Assembly: GCA_963666875.2 (NCBI GenBank)
Contig: CAXXPU010000017.1
Location: 319,713 to 383,712, forward strand
Direction of reading: 5' to 3'
DNA length: 64,000 nucleotides
Source of the DNA: G963662655 sp963666875
GTDB lineage: Bacteria; Cloacimonadota; Cloacimonadia; Cloacimonadales; JAIOQZ01
The position numbers and the translations under genes are program-made. This document shows, piece by piece, positions 42,870 to 50,949 of this stretch. How positions within the stretch are numbered: the stretch's first letter is position 1; the number at the start of each line of letters is the position of its first letter. The notes beneath the pieces are model-generated. The model saw only the letters and a program-made list of their open reading frames with translations. It did not search any database and had not been told where the DNA came from.

Positions 42870-43141
42870 GTAAGAAAGAGAATTCGCTGCCAAGAAAGAA
42901 CCGGGGTAACACACAGGAACAGCCAGCTTCGATATGCGTGAAACGCAGCTAATGCCGGTGCGTTATACGTGTATCGAAGCGAATTGAGTCATTGCTTACT
43001 GACGATACAGCCGGCAATTCAGAGAAGTCAGGACAGATCGTGGACGCTATACCGAATTTTGATTTGACATGATTGCCCCGACAAAATTTATCGAATTTAA
43101 AAAGAAGAAAAATGAATGATAAATCACAAGGAGGAACGTTC
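42870..43141 (+). other. Long, structured 5' leader of ppdK
   Basis: No gene is seen in the 565 bases between the GNAT and ppdK genes. The leader contains a 9-bp stem GCTTCGATA / TATCGAAGC (42926-42934, 42972-42980) enclosing a hairpin TGCGT-GAA-ACGCA (42935-42947). Immediately after comes a second stem, GAATTG / CAATTC (42981-42986, 43015-43020), enclosing AGTCA...TGAC. I do not recognise a known riboswitch. The structures could be regulatory. Confidence 0.45.
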
Positions 43142-45874
43142 ATGAACCAAGACGTGAAAAGAATTTACCTGTTTGGTAATGGCAAAGCAGAAGGCAGTAC
43201 CGGAATGAAGAACCTGCTCGGCGGTAAGGGAGCCAACCTCGCCGAGATGAACCTTATCGGTGTGCCCGTACCCGCCGGATTCACCATCACAACCGAAGTT
43301 TGCACAGAATATAATACCATCGGACCGGAGAAGGTCAAGGCCTTGCTCGAGCCGGAAGTGAAGAAAGCGATTGCAGCCACAGAAGAAATCATGGGAATGA
43401 AATTCGGCGACGCGCAGAATCCGCTTCTTCTGTCGGTTCGTTCCGGTGCACGCGTATCGATGCCCGGCATGATGGACACCGTTCTCAACCTCGGTCTGAA
43501 TGAAGAGGTCGTGGAAGGTCTGGCGAAGAAGAGCGGCAACGACCGCTTCGCGTGGGACTCCTATCGTCGCTTCGTGCAGATGTACGGCGACGTCGTGCTG
43601 GATATGAAGCCGGTCTCGAAGGAAGACATCGATCCGTTCGAAGAGATTATCGAGAAGGTGAAGGAAGAGAAGGGTGTCCATGAAGACATCGATCTCACCA
43701 CCGACGACCTCAAGGAACTGGTCGTACGCTTCAAGAAAGCCGTCAAGGACAATACCGGCAAGGACTTTCCGACCAACCCGTGGGATCAACTCTGGGGCGC
43801 GATTTTCGCCGTGTTCAATAGCTGGATGAATGAGCGCGCGATCCTGTATCGCCAACTCAACCACATCCCCGAAGAGTGGGGAACCGCCGTCAACGTGCAG
43901 TCGATGGTCTATGGCAACATGGGTGACAACAGCGCGACCGGCGTTGCCTTCACCCGTGACGCCGGAACCGGCGAAGACATTTTTAACGGCGAATTCCTGG
44001 TCAACGCGCAGGGCGAAGACGTGGTGGCGGGTATCCGCACGCCGCAGCAGATCACCGTCGAAGGCTCGCGCCGCTGGGCGAAGCTTCAGAACATCGAAGA
44101 AGGCGAGCGCAAGGCGAAATTCCCGTCACTCGAAGAGGTGATGCCGGAAGTCTATAAGGAACTCGATAAAACCCAGCAGAAGCTGGAAGACCACTACAAA
44201 GACATGCAGGATCTGGAATTCACGATCCAGGACGGCAAGCTCTGGCTGCTCCAGACCCGTAACGGCAAGCGCACCGGCGCCGCGATGGTCAAGATCGCCA
44301 TCGACATGCTCGATCAGAAGTACATCGACGAGAAGACCGCGATCATGCGGGTCGAGCCCAACAAGCTCGACGAACTGCTTCATCCGGTGTTCGACCTCGA
44401 CGCGCTCGAGAAAGCAACGCCGATCGCCAAGGGACTTCCCGCGTCTCCGGGCGCTGCTACCGGCCAGATCGTGTTCTTCGCCGACGAAGCCGAAGAATGG
44501 GTCGCACAGGGTAAGCAGGTGGTTCTGGTTCGTATCGAAACCTCGCCAGAAGATCTCCGCGGTATGAACGTCGCCGCCGGTATTCTCACCGCACGCGGCG
44601 GCATGACCTCGCATGCGGCGGTTGTCGCGCGCGGCATGGGTAAGTGCTGCGTCTCCGGCGCTGGAAACATCAAGATCAACTACAAGACCCGCATCATGGA
44701 AGCCGATGGCAAGACCTTCAAGGAAGGCGACTGGATTTCGCTCAACGGCTCCACCGGCGTGGTTTACGAGGGAAAAGTCGAGACCCGCGATCCCGAGCTC
44801 AGCGGAGACTTCGGCAAGATCATGGACCTCAGCGATAAATTCACCCGCATGTACGTCCGCACCAACGCCGATACGCCGCGCGATTCGAAAGTCGCACGCG
44901 GATTCGGCGCCAAGGGTATCGGGCTGTGCCGTACCGAGCACATGTTCTTCGAAGGCGACCGCATCAAGGCCGTCCGCGAGATGATCCTGGCCGAGACCGA
45001 AGAGGGACGTCGTAAAGCTCTGGATAAACTGCTTCCGATCCAGCGCGAAGACTTCGAGGGTATCTTCGAAGCCATGGACGGTCTGCCCGTCACCATCCGC
45101 CTTCTGGACCCGCCGCTCCACGAATTCGTGCCGCACGAGGAAGAAAACCAGAAAGAGATGGCGGACGAACTCGGAATCTCGCCCGAGAAGGTCAAATCCA
45201 TTGTTGAATCGCTCGCCGAGTTCAATCCGATGCTCGGCCACCGCGGATGCCGTCTGGGTATCACCTATCCCGAGATCACCGAAATGCAGGCGCGCGCCAT
45301 CATCGAAGCGGCGCTGAACGTCTCGGCGAAGGGTATCAAGGTCTTCCCAGAAATCATGGTTCCGCTGATCGGCACCAAGGAAGAATTCATCATGCAGGAA
45401 GAGATCATCGAACGCGTGGCGGAAGAGGAATTCGAAAAGGCCGGACGCCGGCTCGAATACCTGATCGGCACCATGATCGAGATCCCGCGTGCGGCGCTCA
45501 CGGCGGACCTCATCGCCGCGCACGCCGAGTTCTTCAGTTTCGGCACCAACGACCTCACCCAGATGACCTTCGGCTACTCGCGCGACGACGCCGGAAAATT
45601 CCTGCCCATCTACACCGCGAAGGGTATCCTCGCGCACGACCCGTTCCAGGTTCTGGATCAGGAAGGTGTTGGACAACTCGTCAGGATGGGAACCGATAAA
45701 GGTCGCTCGGCACGACCCGATCTCAAGGTCGGTATCTGTGGCGAGCATGGCGGAGAGCCGTCATCAGTAAAATTCTGCCACCGCGTGGGCATGAACTACG
45801 TCAGTTGTTCGCCTTATCGAGTACCCATCGCAAGACTCGCCGCGGCGCAAGCAGCGATTGAAGAACCGAAATAA
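43142..45874 (+). CDS. ppdK: Pyruvate, phosphate dikinase
   Basis: 910 residues. It interconverts pyruvate, ATP and phosphate with phosphoenolpyruvate, AMP and pyrophosphate; in anaerobes it often works in glycolysis or gluconeogenesis. N-terminal ATP-grasp domain (G-G-K-G-A-N-L-A-E-M near residue 23). Swivelling phosphohistidine domain with G-G-M-T-S-H-A-A-V-V-A-R near 485. C-terminal TIM-barrel PEP domain with G-L-C-R-T-E-H-M-F and C-G-E-H-G-G-E-P near the end. ATG 43142 follows a perfect AAGGAGG. The gene is monocistronic: a long leader before and a terminator after. Confidence 0.98.
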   Translation: MNQDVKRIYLFGNGKAEGSTGMKNLLGGKGANLAEMNLIGVPVPAGFTITTEVCTEYNTIGPEKVKALLEPEVKKAIAATEEIMGMKFGDAQNPLLLSVRSGARVSMPGMMDTVLNLGLNEEVVEGLAKKSGNDRFAWDSYRRFVQMYGDVVLDMKPVSKEDIDPFEEIIEKVKEEKGVHEDIDLTTDDLKELVVRFKKAVKDNTGKDFPTNPWDQLWGAIFAVFNSWMNERAILYRQLNHIPEEWGTAVNVQSMVYGNMGDNSATGVAFTRDAGTGEDIFNGEFLVNAQGEDVVAGIRTPQQITVEGSRRWAKLQNIEEGERKAKFPSLEEVMPEVYKELDKTQQKLEDHYKDMQDLEFTIQDGKLWLLQTRNGKRTGAAMVKIAIDMLDQKYIDEKTAIMRVEPNKLDELLHPVFDLDALEKATPIAKGLPASPGAATGQIVFFADEAEEWVAQGKQVVLVRIETSPEDLRGMNVAAGILTARGGMTSHAAVVARGMGKCCVSGAGNIKINYKTRIMEADGKTFKEGDWISLNGSTGVVYEGKVETRDPELSGDFGKIMDLSDKFTRMYVRTNADTPRDSKVARGFGAKGIGLCRTEHMFFEGDRIKAVREMILAETEEGRRKALDKLLPIQREDFEGIFEAMDGLPVTIRLLDPPLHEFVPHEEENQKEMADELGISPEKVKSIVESLAEFNPMLGHRGCRLGITYPEITEMQARAIIEAALNVSAKGIKVFPEIMVPLIGTKEEFIMQEEIIERVAEEEFEKAGRRLEYLIGTMIEIPRAALTADLIAAHAEFFSFGTNDLTQMTFGYSRDDAGKFLPIYTAKGILAHDPFQVLDQEGVGQLVRMGTDKGRSARPDLKVGICGEHGGEPSSVKFCHRVGMNYVSCSPYRVPIARLAAAQAAIEEPK

Positions 45875-45882
45875 CGAATATC

Positions 45883-45912
45883 GGCCCGGGAGAATTTCTT
45901 CCGGGCTTTTTT
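45883..45912 (+). terminator. Terminator of ppdK
   Basis: Stem GCCCGG...AGAA / TTCT..CCGGGC followed by six T, starting 10 bases after the ppdK stop. Confidence 0.9.
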
Positions 45913-45981
45913 CAAAATTGTCGTAACGGTGGTATTGTCCCAACGTTGTATTTTTGAATTTGCATCAATCGAAGGAGCATC

Positions 45982-46200
45982 ATGAAAGGCAAAGTAAAGT
46001 GGTTTAACAGCAACAAGGGGTATGGATTCATTCTGTCTGCCGACAATACCGAATACTTCGTACACTGGAAATCGATTGTCACAAAGAATCCGACAGAGCT
46101 GAAAGTCCTGTATCCCAACGAAGATGTCGAATTTGATCTTATGAATACAGATAAAGGAATTCAGGCGATCAACATCATTCGTCTGAATCCTCTCCAATAA
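45982..46200 (+). CDS. Cold-shock domain protein
   Basis: 72 residues, one cold-shock (OB-fold) domain that binds single-stranded RNA or DNA. M-K-G-K-V-K-W-F-N-S-N-K-G-Y-G-F-I carries RNP1 (K-G-Y-G-F-I); RNP2 is Y-F-V-H-W, with W replacing the usual F. The middle loop is longer and more divergent than in CspA. GAAGGAG precedes the ATG, and a strong terminator follows. It is single-gene. Confidence 0.92.
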   Translation: MKGKVKWFNSNKGYGFILSADNTEYFVHWKSIVTKNPTELKVLYPNEDVEFDLMNTDKGIQAINIIRLNPLQ

Positions 46201-46233
46201 CGGCTGATCCTCCCCATCTCCGTTTAATGCATG

Positions 46234-46270
46234 CACCGCAGGGAACTGGACAATCCCTGCGGTGTTTTTT
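46234..46270 (+). terminator. Terminator of the cold-shock gene
   Basis: Perfect 11-bp stem CACCGCAGGGA / TCCCTGCGGTG (46234-46244, 46254-46264) followed by a T-run. Confidence 0.92.
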
Positions 46271-46271
46271 A

Positions 46272-46308
46272 TAGGAGACAGGAGTCAGGAGATAGGAGAT
46301 AGGAGAGG
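46272..46308. repeat. Short tandem repeat GGAGACA/GGAGTCA/GGAGATA
   Basis: Five consecutive units of about 7 bases (ATAGGAG, ACAGGAG, TCAGGAG and ATAGGAG variants), directly after the cold-shock terminator. Same type as 40346-40374 and 49374-49402. Confidence 0.6.
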
Positions 46309-46318
46309 TGTCTGCATA

Positions 46319-46402
46319 AACCAACTTCTGAATGTCCGAGCTTGCGCGTAGCATTTGCTTGCAAATGCCGGATAGCGAAGCGAGGTCTTCCGAATGTTGG
46401 TT
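46319..46402. repeat. Palindromic element family A, long copy 5
   Basis: Arms AACCAAC (46319-46325) and GTTGGTT (46396-46402). Family words TTCTGAATGT and TCTTCCGAATGTTG. Nested perfect hairpin GCATTTGC-TT-GCAAATGC at 46351-46368, which differs from the 36293 copy by a paired T-A to C-G change. Confidence 0.78.
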
Positions 46403-46409
46403 ATTCTTA

Positions 46410-46450
46410 GTCTGAAGCAGGATTTACAGGATTATCATGATAAGCAGGAT
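46410..46450. repeat. ATCCTG-rich 41-base repeat, copy 1 (minus orientation)
   Basis: On the minus strand it runs from ATCCTGCTTATCATG to CCTGCTTCAGAC. About four fifths of its bases match 63096-63136 on the plus strand (ATCCTGCTAATCATG to GTGATTCAGAC). Confidence 0.55.
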
Positions 46451-46482
46451 GGGGAGGAGGTCGTTTGAGGATGGCCACCCAC

Positions 46483-46607
46483 CCGCATCTTCGTCCGATC
46501 GCTCGCTCCACCGTGGATATAGTACACCTTTCTGACTACCGGACATGGAAATAAGGGTGTACAACACCACGGCTGCGCTCGCGATCGAACGAATCTGCCG
46601 GGCGGAG
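46483..46607. repeat. Structured intergenic element family B, copy 1
   Basis: Nested stems: outer CCGTGG / CCACGG (46511-46516, 46567-46572) and inner GTACACC / GGTGTAC (46522-46528, 46556-46562), joined by ATATA and AACA. Flanks contain CGATCGC / GCGATCG and end with CGAACGAATCTGCCGG. Copy 2 at 60681-60792 has the same layout with compensatory changes. No open frame is supported. The last 22 bases recur at 46690-46711. Confidence 0.75.
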
Positions 46608-46689
46608 GGCTTGAGGCTGGTGCGCGGTTTCCCATGGCTTACGCACCGGGCTAAGATATATCGTTCCTACGGAACTCTGGAGCGTGATA

Positions 46690-46711
46690 CGAACGAATCT
46701 GCCGGGCGGAG
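46690..46711. repeat. 22-base repeat of the family B right end
   Basis: CGAACGAATCTGCCGGGCGG plus AG, identical to 46586-46607. Just upstream, a hairpin GTTCC-TAC-GGAAC lies at about 46662-46674. The rest of 46608-46748 shows no gene. Confidence 0.6.
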
Positions 46712-46748
46712 ATGATGGTTGCGCGCTCGATTACAGGATGAGTTTTTG

Positions 46749-46795
46749 GGAAATCAACATTCGGAAGACCTTCTGACATTCAGAAGTTGATTTCC
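46749..46795. repeat. Palindromic element family A, copy 6
   Basis: Ten-base perfect arms GGAAATCAAC (46749-46758) and GTTGATTTCC (46786-46795); interior ATTCGGAAG and ACATTCAGAAG. It ends 35 bases before the YgiQ gene and may lie in its leader. Confidence 0.78.
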
Positions 46796-46830
46796 ATTGA
46801 CGTCTTCCGCAGTGCGTATTTTCTAAACCC

Positions 46831-48564
46831 ATGCAGAATATCTATCAACCACCCATGACCCGGCAGGAGATGGAGTCTCTCGGCTGGGACGAGTTCGACG
46901 TGATCATCGTCACGGGCGACGCGTTCGTGGATCACCCGTCGTTCGGCAGTGCGCTGCTGGCGCGATGGCTGATCCATCATGGTTATCGCACTGGCGTGAT
47001 CGCGCAGCCGCAGACCGATGAGGATTATACGCGACTGGGCAGTCCACGGCTATTTTGGGGTGTCACGTCGGGCAACGTCGATTCGATGGTGGCCAACTAC
47101 ACCGCGCTGAAGAAGCCACGCTCCGACGACGCCTATACACCCGCCGGCGAGGGCGGCAAGCGCCCCGACCGCGCCACGATCGTCTATGCGCAGGCGATCA
47201 GGCGGCTGTTCAAGGGTGCGACGATTGTGCTGGGCGGCATCGAGGCGTCGCTGCGTCGCGTTCCGCACTACGACTACTGGAGCGAGAAGGTGCGCAATTC
47301 GATCCTGCCCGAGACGCGCGCCGACATCCTCGTCTATGGCATGGGGGAGCGGCAGATCATCGAGATCGCGCGGCGCGTTGCTGAAAATCGCGGTCTGGAC
47401 GGCATCCCGGGATCCGTCGTTTCACTTCCGAAGGATTTTTTAGTCGAGGGCGTGCAGCTTCCCATGTGGGAAGAATCGAAGTCGCCGGAGGGTTATCTGA
47501 AACTGTTCCAGGCGTTCGACAACAAGTTCCGGCAACACACGCTGATTCAGGAATTCGCCGGCAGGAAGCTGGTTCACTACCCGCCGCAGGAACCACTGTC
47601 GGAGGAGGAACTCGACGCGCTGTATCGACTGCCCTTTTCAAGGAAGCCGCATGTAAGCTACAAGGGCGCGCGTATCCCGGCGTTCGAGCAGATTCGCGAT
47701 TCGATCACCGCGCATCGCGGCTGCTTCGGCGGATGCAGTTTTTGCGCGCTGTCATACCATCAGGGACGCGCGATCCGCTCGCGCAGCGAGCAGTCGATCC
47801 TGAACGAGGTGCGCGACATGGCAAACGATGCCGATTTCAAGGGCACGATCACCGATATCGGAGGCCCGACTGCCAACATGTACGGGCTATCGTGCAAACG
47901 CGGTTTCCCGGCGGATTGCGGAAGGTTGTCCTGCCTGGTGCCGGAGGTCTGCCCGTTTCTCGACACAAGCCACGCGGACTACCTCAAGCTGCTCGAACGG
48001 GCGTCGAAGATTCCCGGTATCAAGCATTTGTTCATCGCGTCGGGTGTGCGGTTCGATCTCGCGCTACGGGACAGGAAATTCATCGCCGAGCTTGCAAAGC
48101 GATACACCGGTGGACACCTCAAGCTTGCGCCGGAGCACCGTTCACCGAACGTTCTGCACCGGATGAACAAGCCGTCGAGCGTGCCCTACGACGATTTCTG
48201 CCAGCTTTTTGAAGTGGAGTCGAACAAGTCCGGCAAGAAGCAGTACGTGCTGCCCTATCTGATCGCCGGTCATCCGGGCGAGATGCTCAGAGACACGATC
48301 GAGCTGGCGTTGTGGCTGCATAAAAACAACCTGCGCGTCCGGCAGATCCAACAGTTCACGCCCACCCCGATGACCAGAAGCACCTGCATGTATTTCACGG
48401 GTGTCGATCCCACGACGGGCGATAAAATCCATGTGCCGAAAGGTCGGGAAATCCGGCTGATGAAAGCGCTATTGCAGTGGTATGAGCCGCAGAATCGCAA
48501 GTTGGTGATCGAGGCGCTCAGAACAGCCGGGCGAGGCGACCTGGTCGATGTCTTTACAAAATAA
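46831..48564 (+). CDS. YgiQ-family radical SAM protein
   Basis: 577 residues of the YgiQ/UPF0313 family, function not established. A conserved N-terminal domain (G-W-D-E-F-D-V-I-I-V-T-G-D-A near 19) comes first. The radical SAM cluster motif is C-F-G-G-C-S-F-C near residue 300, i.e. C-x3-C-x2-C. The C-terminal part has K-L-A-P-E-H near 432 and Q-Q-F-T-P-T-P-M-T near 508. No Shine-Dalgarno sequence is visible before ATG 46831 or the next in-frame ATG at 46855; a family A palindrome lies just upstream. Confidence 0.93.
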   Translation: MQNIYQPPMTRQEMESLGWDEFDVIIVTGDAFVDHPSFGSALLARWLIHHGYRTGVIAQPQTDEDYTRLGSPRLFWGVTSGNVDSMVANYTALKKPRSDDAYTPAGEGGKRPDRATIVYAQAIRRLFKGATIVLGGIEASLRRVPHYDYWSEKVRNSILPETRADILVYGMGERQIIEIARRVAENRGLDGIPGSVVSLPKDFLVEGVQLPMWEESKSPEGYLKLFQAFDNKFRQHTLIQEFAGRKLVHYPPQEPLSEEELDALYRLPFSRKPHVSYKGARIPAFEQIRDSITAHRGCFGGCSFCALSYHQGRAIRSRSEQSILNEVRDMANDADFKGTITDIGGPTANMYGLSCKRGFPADCGRLSCLVPEVCPFLDTSHADYLKLLERASKIPGIKHLFIASGVRFDLALRDRKFIAELAKRYTGGHLKLAPEHRSPNVLHRMNKPSSVPYDDFCQLFEVESNKSGKKQYVLPYLIAGHPGEMLRDTIELALWLHKNNLRVRQIQQFTPTPMTRSTCMYFTGVDPTTGDKIHVPKGREIRLMKALLQWYEPQNRKLVIEALRTAGRGDLVDVFTK

Positions 48565-48603
48565 ATCTTGCCACCGACAGTGATTTCAATTCATTTGTTC
48601 GAT

Positions 48604-49377
48604 ATGGATTTACACGCAGGAATCATTTATCTCATGCTCTTCCTTGCCGGAGGATTGGCAGGATTCATCAACACGCTCGCCGGGGGCGGCTCTGTCCTCG
48701 TGCTTCCCGTTCTGATCACCCTGATCGGGATGGACGCCAACGTCGCCAATGCCACCAACCGTGTCGCGATTCTCGTTCAGAGCGTAGCCGGTGTACATCA
48801 TTTCCACAAGCGCAATCTCATCGCGATCAAGGGTCGCTGGCATATCCTTCTTTCTGCGGTTATCGGCGGATTGCTGGGCACGATGTGGGCGATCAATATC
48901 AGCAGCCGCATGTTCGAGATCATCCTCGCGTTCATTCTCATTGGTATCGTGCTGCTGATGATCCGTCCACCGAAGATGAAGGAGACGAGTCGAAATTTCC
49001 CAGCATGGGTCGAGAGCCTGATTTTTATCGCGATCGGATTCTACGGTGGGTTTGTTCAGGTGGGCGTTGGGCTGATCCTTCTGGCGTCACTGAATTTCAT
49101 CGAGAACCTCGACCTCGTTCGCGCAAACGCCCTCAAGGTAACCATCGTACTATTCTACACGATCTTTTCGGTCGGCATCTTCGCCATTTCCGGAACGGTC
49201 ATGTGGAAATACGGGATCGTCCTTTCTGTCGGCAATTATCTCGGCGCCTGGATCGGTGTCCGGTCGGCTGTGAAAAAGGGTGAGAAGATAATCCGGTTAA
49301 TCCTGATCGTGTCGGTGCTGCTTGGCAGCCTGAAGCTTCTTGGTGTGATTGACTGGCTGCTGGCGATGATGAAATAG
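48604..49377 (+). CDS. TauE/SafE-family membrane transporter
   Basis: 257 residues with about eight hydrophobic segments. The N-terminal G-G-L-A-G-F-I-N-T-L-A-G-G-G-S signature and the second-half repeat F-I-A-I-G-F-Y-G-G-F-V-Q-V-G-V-G define the sulfite/organosulfonate exporter family, a general anion or sulfur-compound permease group. The start is not certain: ATG 48604 is used, while TTG 48568 and GTG 48580 are in frame, and none has a good ribosome site. It follows the YgiQ gene closely (39 bases). Confidence 0.88.
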   Translation: MDLHAGIIYLMLFLAGGLAGFINTLAGGGSVLVLPVLITLIGMDANVANATNRVAILVQSVAGVHHFHKRNLIAIKGRWHILLSAVIGGLLGTMWAINISSRMFEIILAFILIGIVLLMIRPPKMKETSRNFPAWVESLIFIAIGFYGGFVQVGVGLILLASLNFIENLDLVRANALKVTIVLFYTIFSVGIFAISGTVMWKYGIVLSVGNYLGAWIGVRSAVKKGEKIIRLILIVSVLLGSLKLLGVIDWLLAMMK

Positions 49378-49402
49378 GAGTCAGGAGACAGGAGTCAGGA
49401 GA
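49374..49402. repeat. Short tandem repeat GGAGTCA/GGAGACA
   Basis: Four units of GGAGTCA/GGAGACA starting inside the stop region of the TauE gene. Same type as 40346-40374 and 46272-46308. Confidence 0.6.
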
Positions 49403-49434
49403 CACTCACTTCACAATCAATAATCCAATCTCTC

Positions 49435-50712
49435 TCAGACGATTCTGCCCACCAGATCGTATTCCCACGAATCGATGATCTTGACCGTCACGATATCGCC
49501 CGGTCTGGCTTTGCCGTTCGCGATATAGACGATTCCGTCGATTTCGGGTGCGTCCTGGCGTGTTCTGCCTTCGTAAAGGAATCCATCGTCATCCGATTCC
49601 TTGTCGATAATCACCTCGATCTGCTTGCCGACCTTCTCTTCCAATAGTTCCCGCGAGATATCCTGCTGAATCTGCATTAGGTTGTCCTTGCGATTCACGG
49701 CGGTTTTCGCGGTCACCTTGGGCATGATGTCGTAGGCGTCGGTGCCTTCCTCTTCAGAGTATGTGAAAACGCCCATCCTGTCAAATCTTGTTTCTCGTAC
49801 GAAGGCTTCCAGTTTACGGAAATCGGTCACATTCTCGCCGGGAAATCCGGTGATGAAAGTCGTACGGATGGCGATATCGGGCAGGATGGTGCGGATGCGC
49901 CGGATCAGCATTTCGATCTGCTCGGCGGTGATCTTTCGATTCATGGCATTCAGGATTGGGTCGCTGATGTGCTGGATCGGGATATCGAGATAGCGGCAGA
50001 TCTTCGGAATGGATGCGATGGTGGTCAGCAGCTTCTCGGTGATATGCGCCGGATGCAGGTACATCAGCCGGATCCATTCGATGCCTTCGATATCTTCCAG
50101 TTCCCACAGGAGTTGATGCAGGCGCGGCTCGCCGTAGCGATCGAGACCGTATTGCGTGATATCCTGTGCGGTGATGATCAGCTCTTTGACGCCCGATCCC
50201 GCCAGCGTCTTTGCCTCATCGATAAGCGTCGGCATATCGTCGCTTTGCAACGTACCGCGTATGGACGGGATGGCGCAGTAGGAGCAGTTGTTGTTGCAGC
50301 CGTCGCTGATGCGAAGGTAGGCGTAGTGCGAAGGTGTGAGGAGGTGCCTGTCCCGGTGAACCGGGCTGGTCTGATCGGTGAAGATCGACTCGAACGACTG
50401 GAAATCCTTCAGATCGATCCATGCGTTCACTTCGGGGATATCGGATTCGAGCGCGTCGAGGTAGCGTTGCACCAGGCAGCCTGTGACAGCGAGGAACGAC
50501 TTCGGCTTGCGCAGTTCGTTGTATTCCAGAATGGTGTCGATCGATTCCCGCTTGGCGTCCAGGATGAATCCGCAGGTGTTGATAACGATCATGTCCGCCT
50601 GCTGGATATCCTTTGTCAGTTTATACCCATAGCGAAGTGCGATCTGCGTAAATCGTTCGCTGTCAACCAGATTCTTCGGACAACCGAGACTCTCGATGTA
50701 AAACGTTTTCAT
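49435..50712 (-). CDS. rimO: Ribosomal protein S12 methylthiotransferase RimO
   Basis: 425 residues. A radical SAM enzyme adding a methylthio group to the conserved Asp of S12. N-terminal UPF0004 domain with three cysteines: S-L-G-C-P-K-N (near 10), N-T-C-G-F (near 47) and T-G-C-L-V-Q (near 79). Radical SAM motif C-N-N-N-C-S-Y-C near 140. C-terminal TRAM domain. S-L-G-C-P-K-N-x-V-D-S is typical of RimO rather than MiaB. It is a single gene with a standard promoter. Confidence 0.95.
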   Translation of the reverse strand: MKTFYIESLGCPKNLVDSERFTQIALRYGYKLTKDIQQADMIVINTCGFILDAKRESIDTILEYNELRKPKSFLAVTGCLVQRYLDALESDIPEVNAWIDLKDFQSFESIFTDQTSPVHRDRHLLTPSHYAYLRISDGCNNNCSYCAIPSIRGTLQSDDMPTLIDEAKTLAGSGVKELIITAQDITQYGLDRYGEPRLHQLLWELEDIEGIEWIRLMYLHPAHITEKLLTTIASIPKICRYLDIPIQHISDPILNAMNRKITAEQIEMLIRRIRTILPDIAIRTTFITGFPGENVTDFRKLEAFVRETRFDRMGVFTYSEEEGTDAYDIMPKVTAKTAVNRKDNLMQIQQDISRELLEEKVGKQIEVIIDKESDDDGFLYEGRTRQDAPEIDGIVYIANGKARPGDIVTVKIIDSWEYDLVGRIV

Positions 50713-50732
50713 CCACGCTCCTTCAAGAAACC

Positions 50733-50761
50733 TTTATATCAGACGCATAGTCTATGGTCAA
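50733..50761 (-). promoter_or_regulatory. rimO promoter
   Basis: Minus strand: TTGACC (50756-50761), 17-base spacer, TATAAA (50733-50738), 21 bases before the rimO ATG. Both boxes and spacing are good sigma-70 matches. Confidence 0.6.
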
Positions 50762-50949
50762 TATAAAACCTAATGAATAAAACACAATCGAGAACAATAA
50801 AATACAGAATTGTTGACGGAAATCCGTTAGGGGAGAAGGGTGGGAGATAAAGAGAAACCCTCACCCCGGCCCTCTCCCGCAAGCGGGCGACGGAGCAGTC
50901 GTAGCGCTCGACTCAGGGCGAGCCGTTTTTCCGTGAACACGAGGATACT

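Noticed and set aside
42870..43020. Cyclic di-AMP (ydaO-type) riboswitch before ppdK
   Set aside because: Short words (GAACCGGGG and CAGCTAA) recall that class, but the required helices and order could not be found.
36252..46795. CRISPR array or classical REP elements
   Set aside because: Spacing is irregular, copies are palindromic with variable interiors, there is no regular spacer pattern and no GTAG core.
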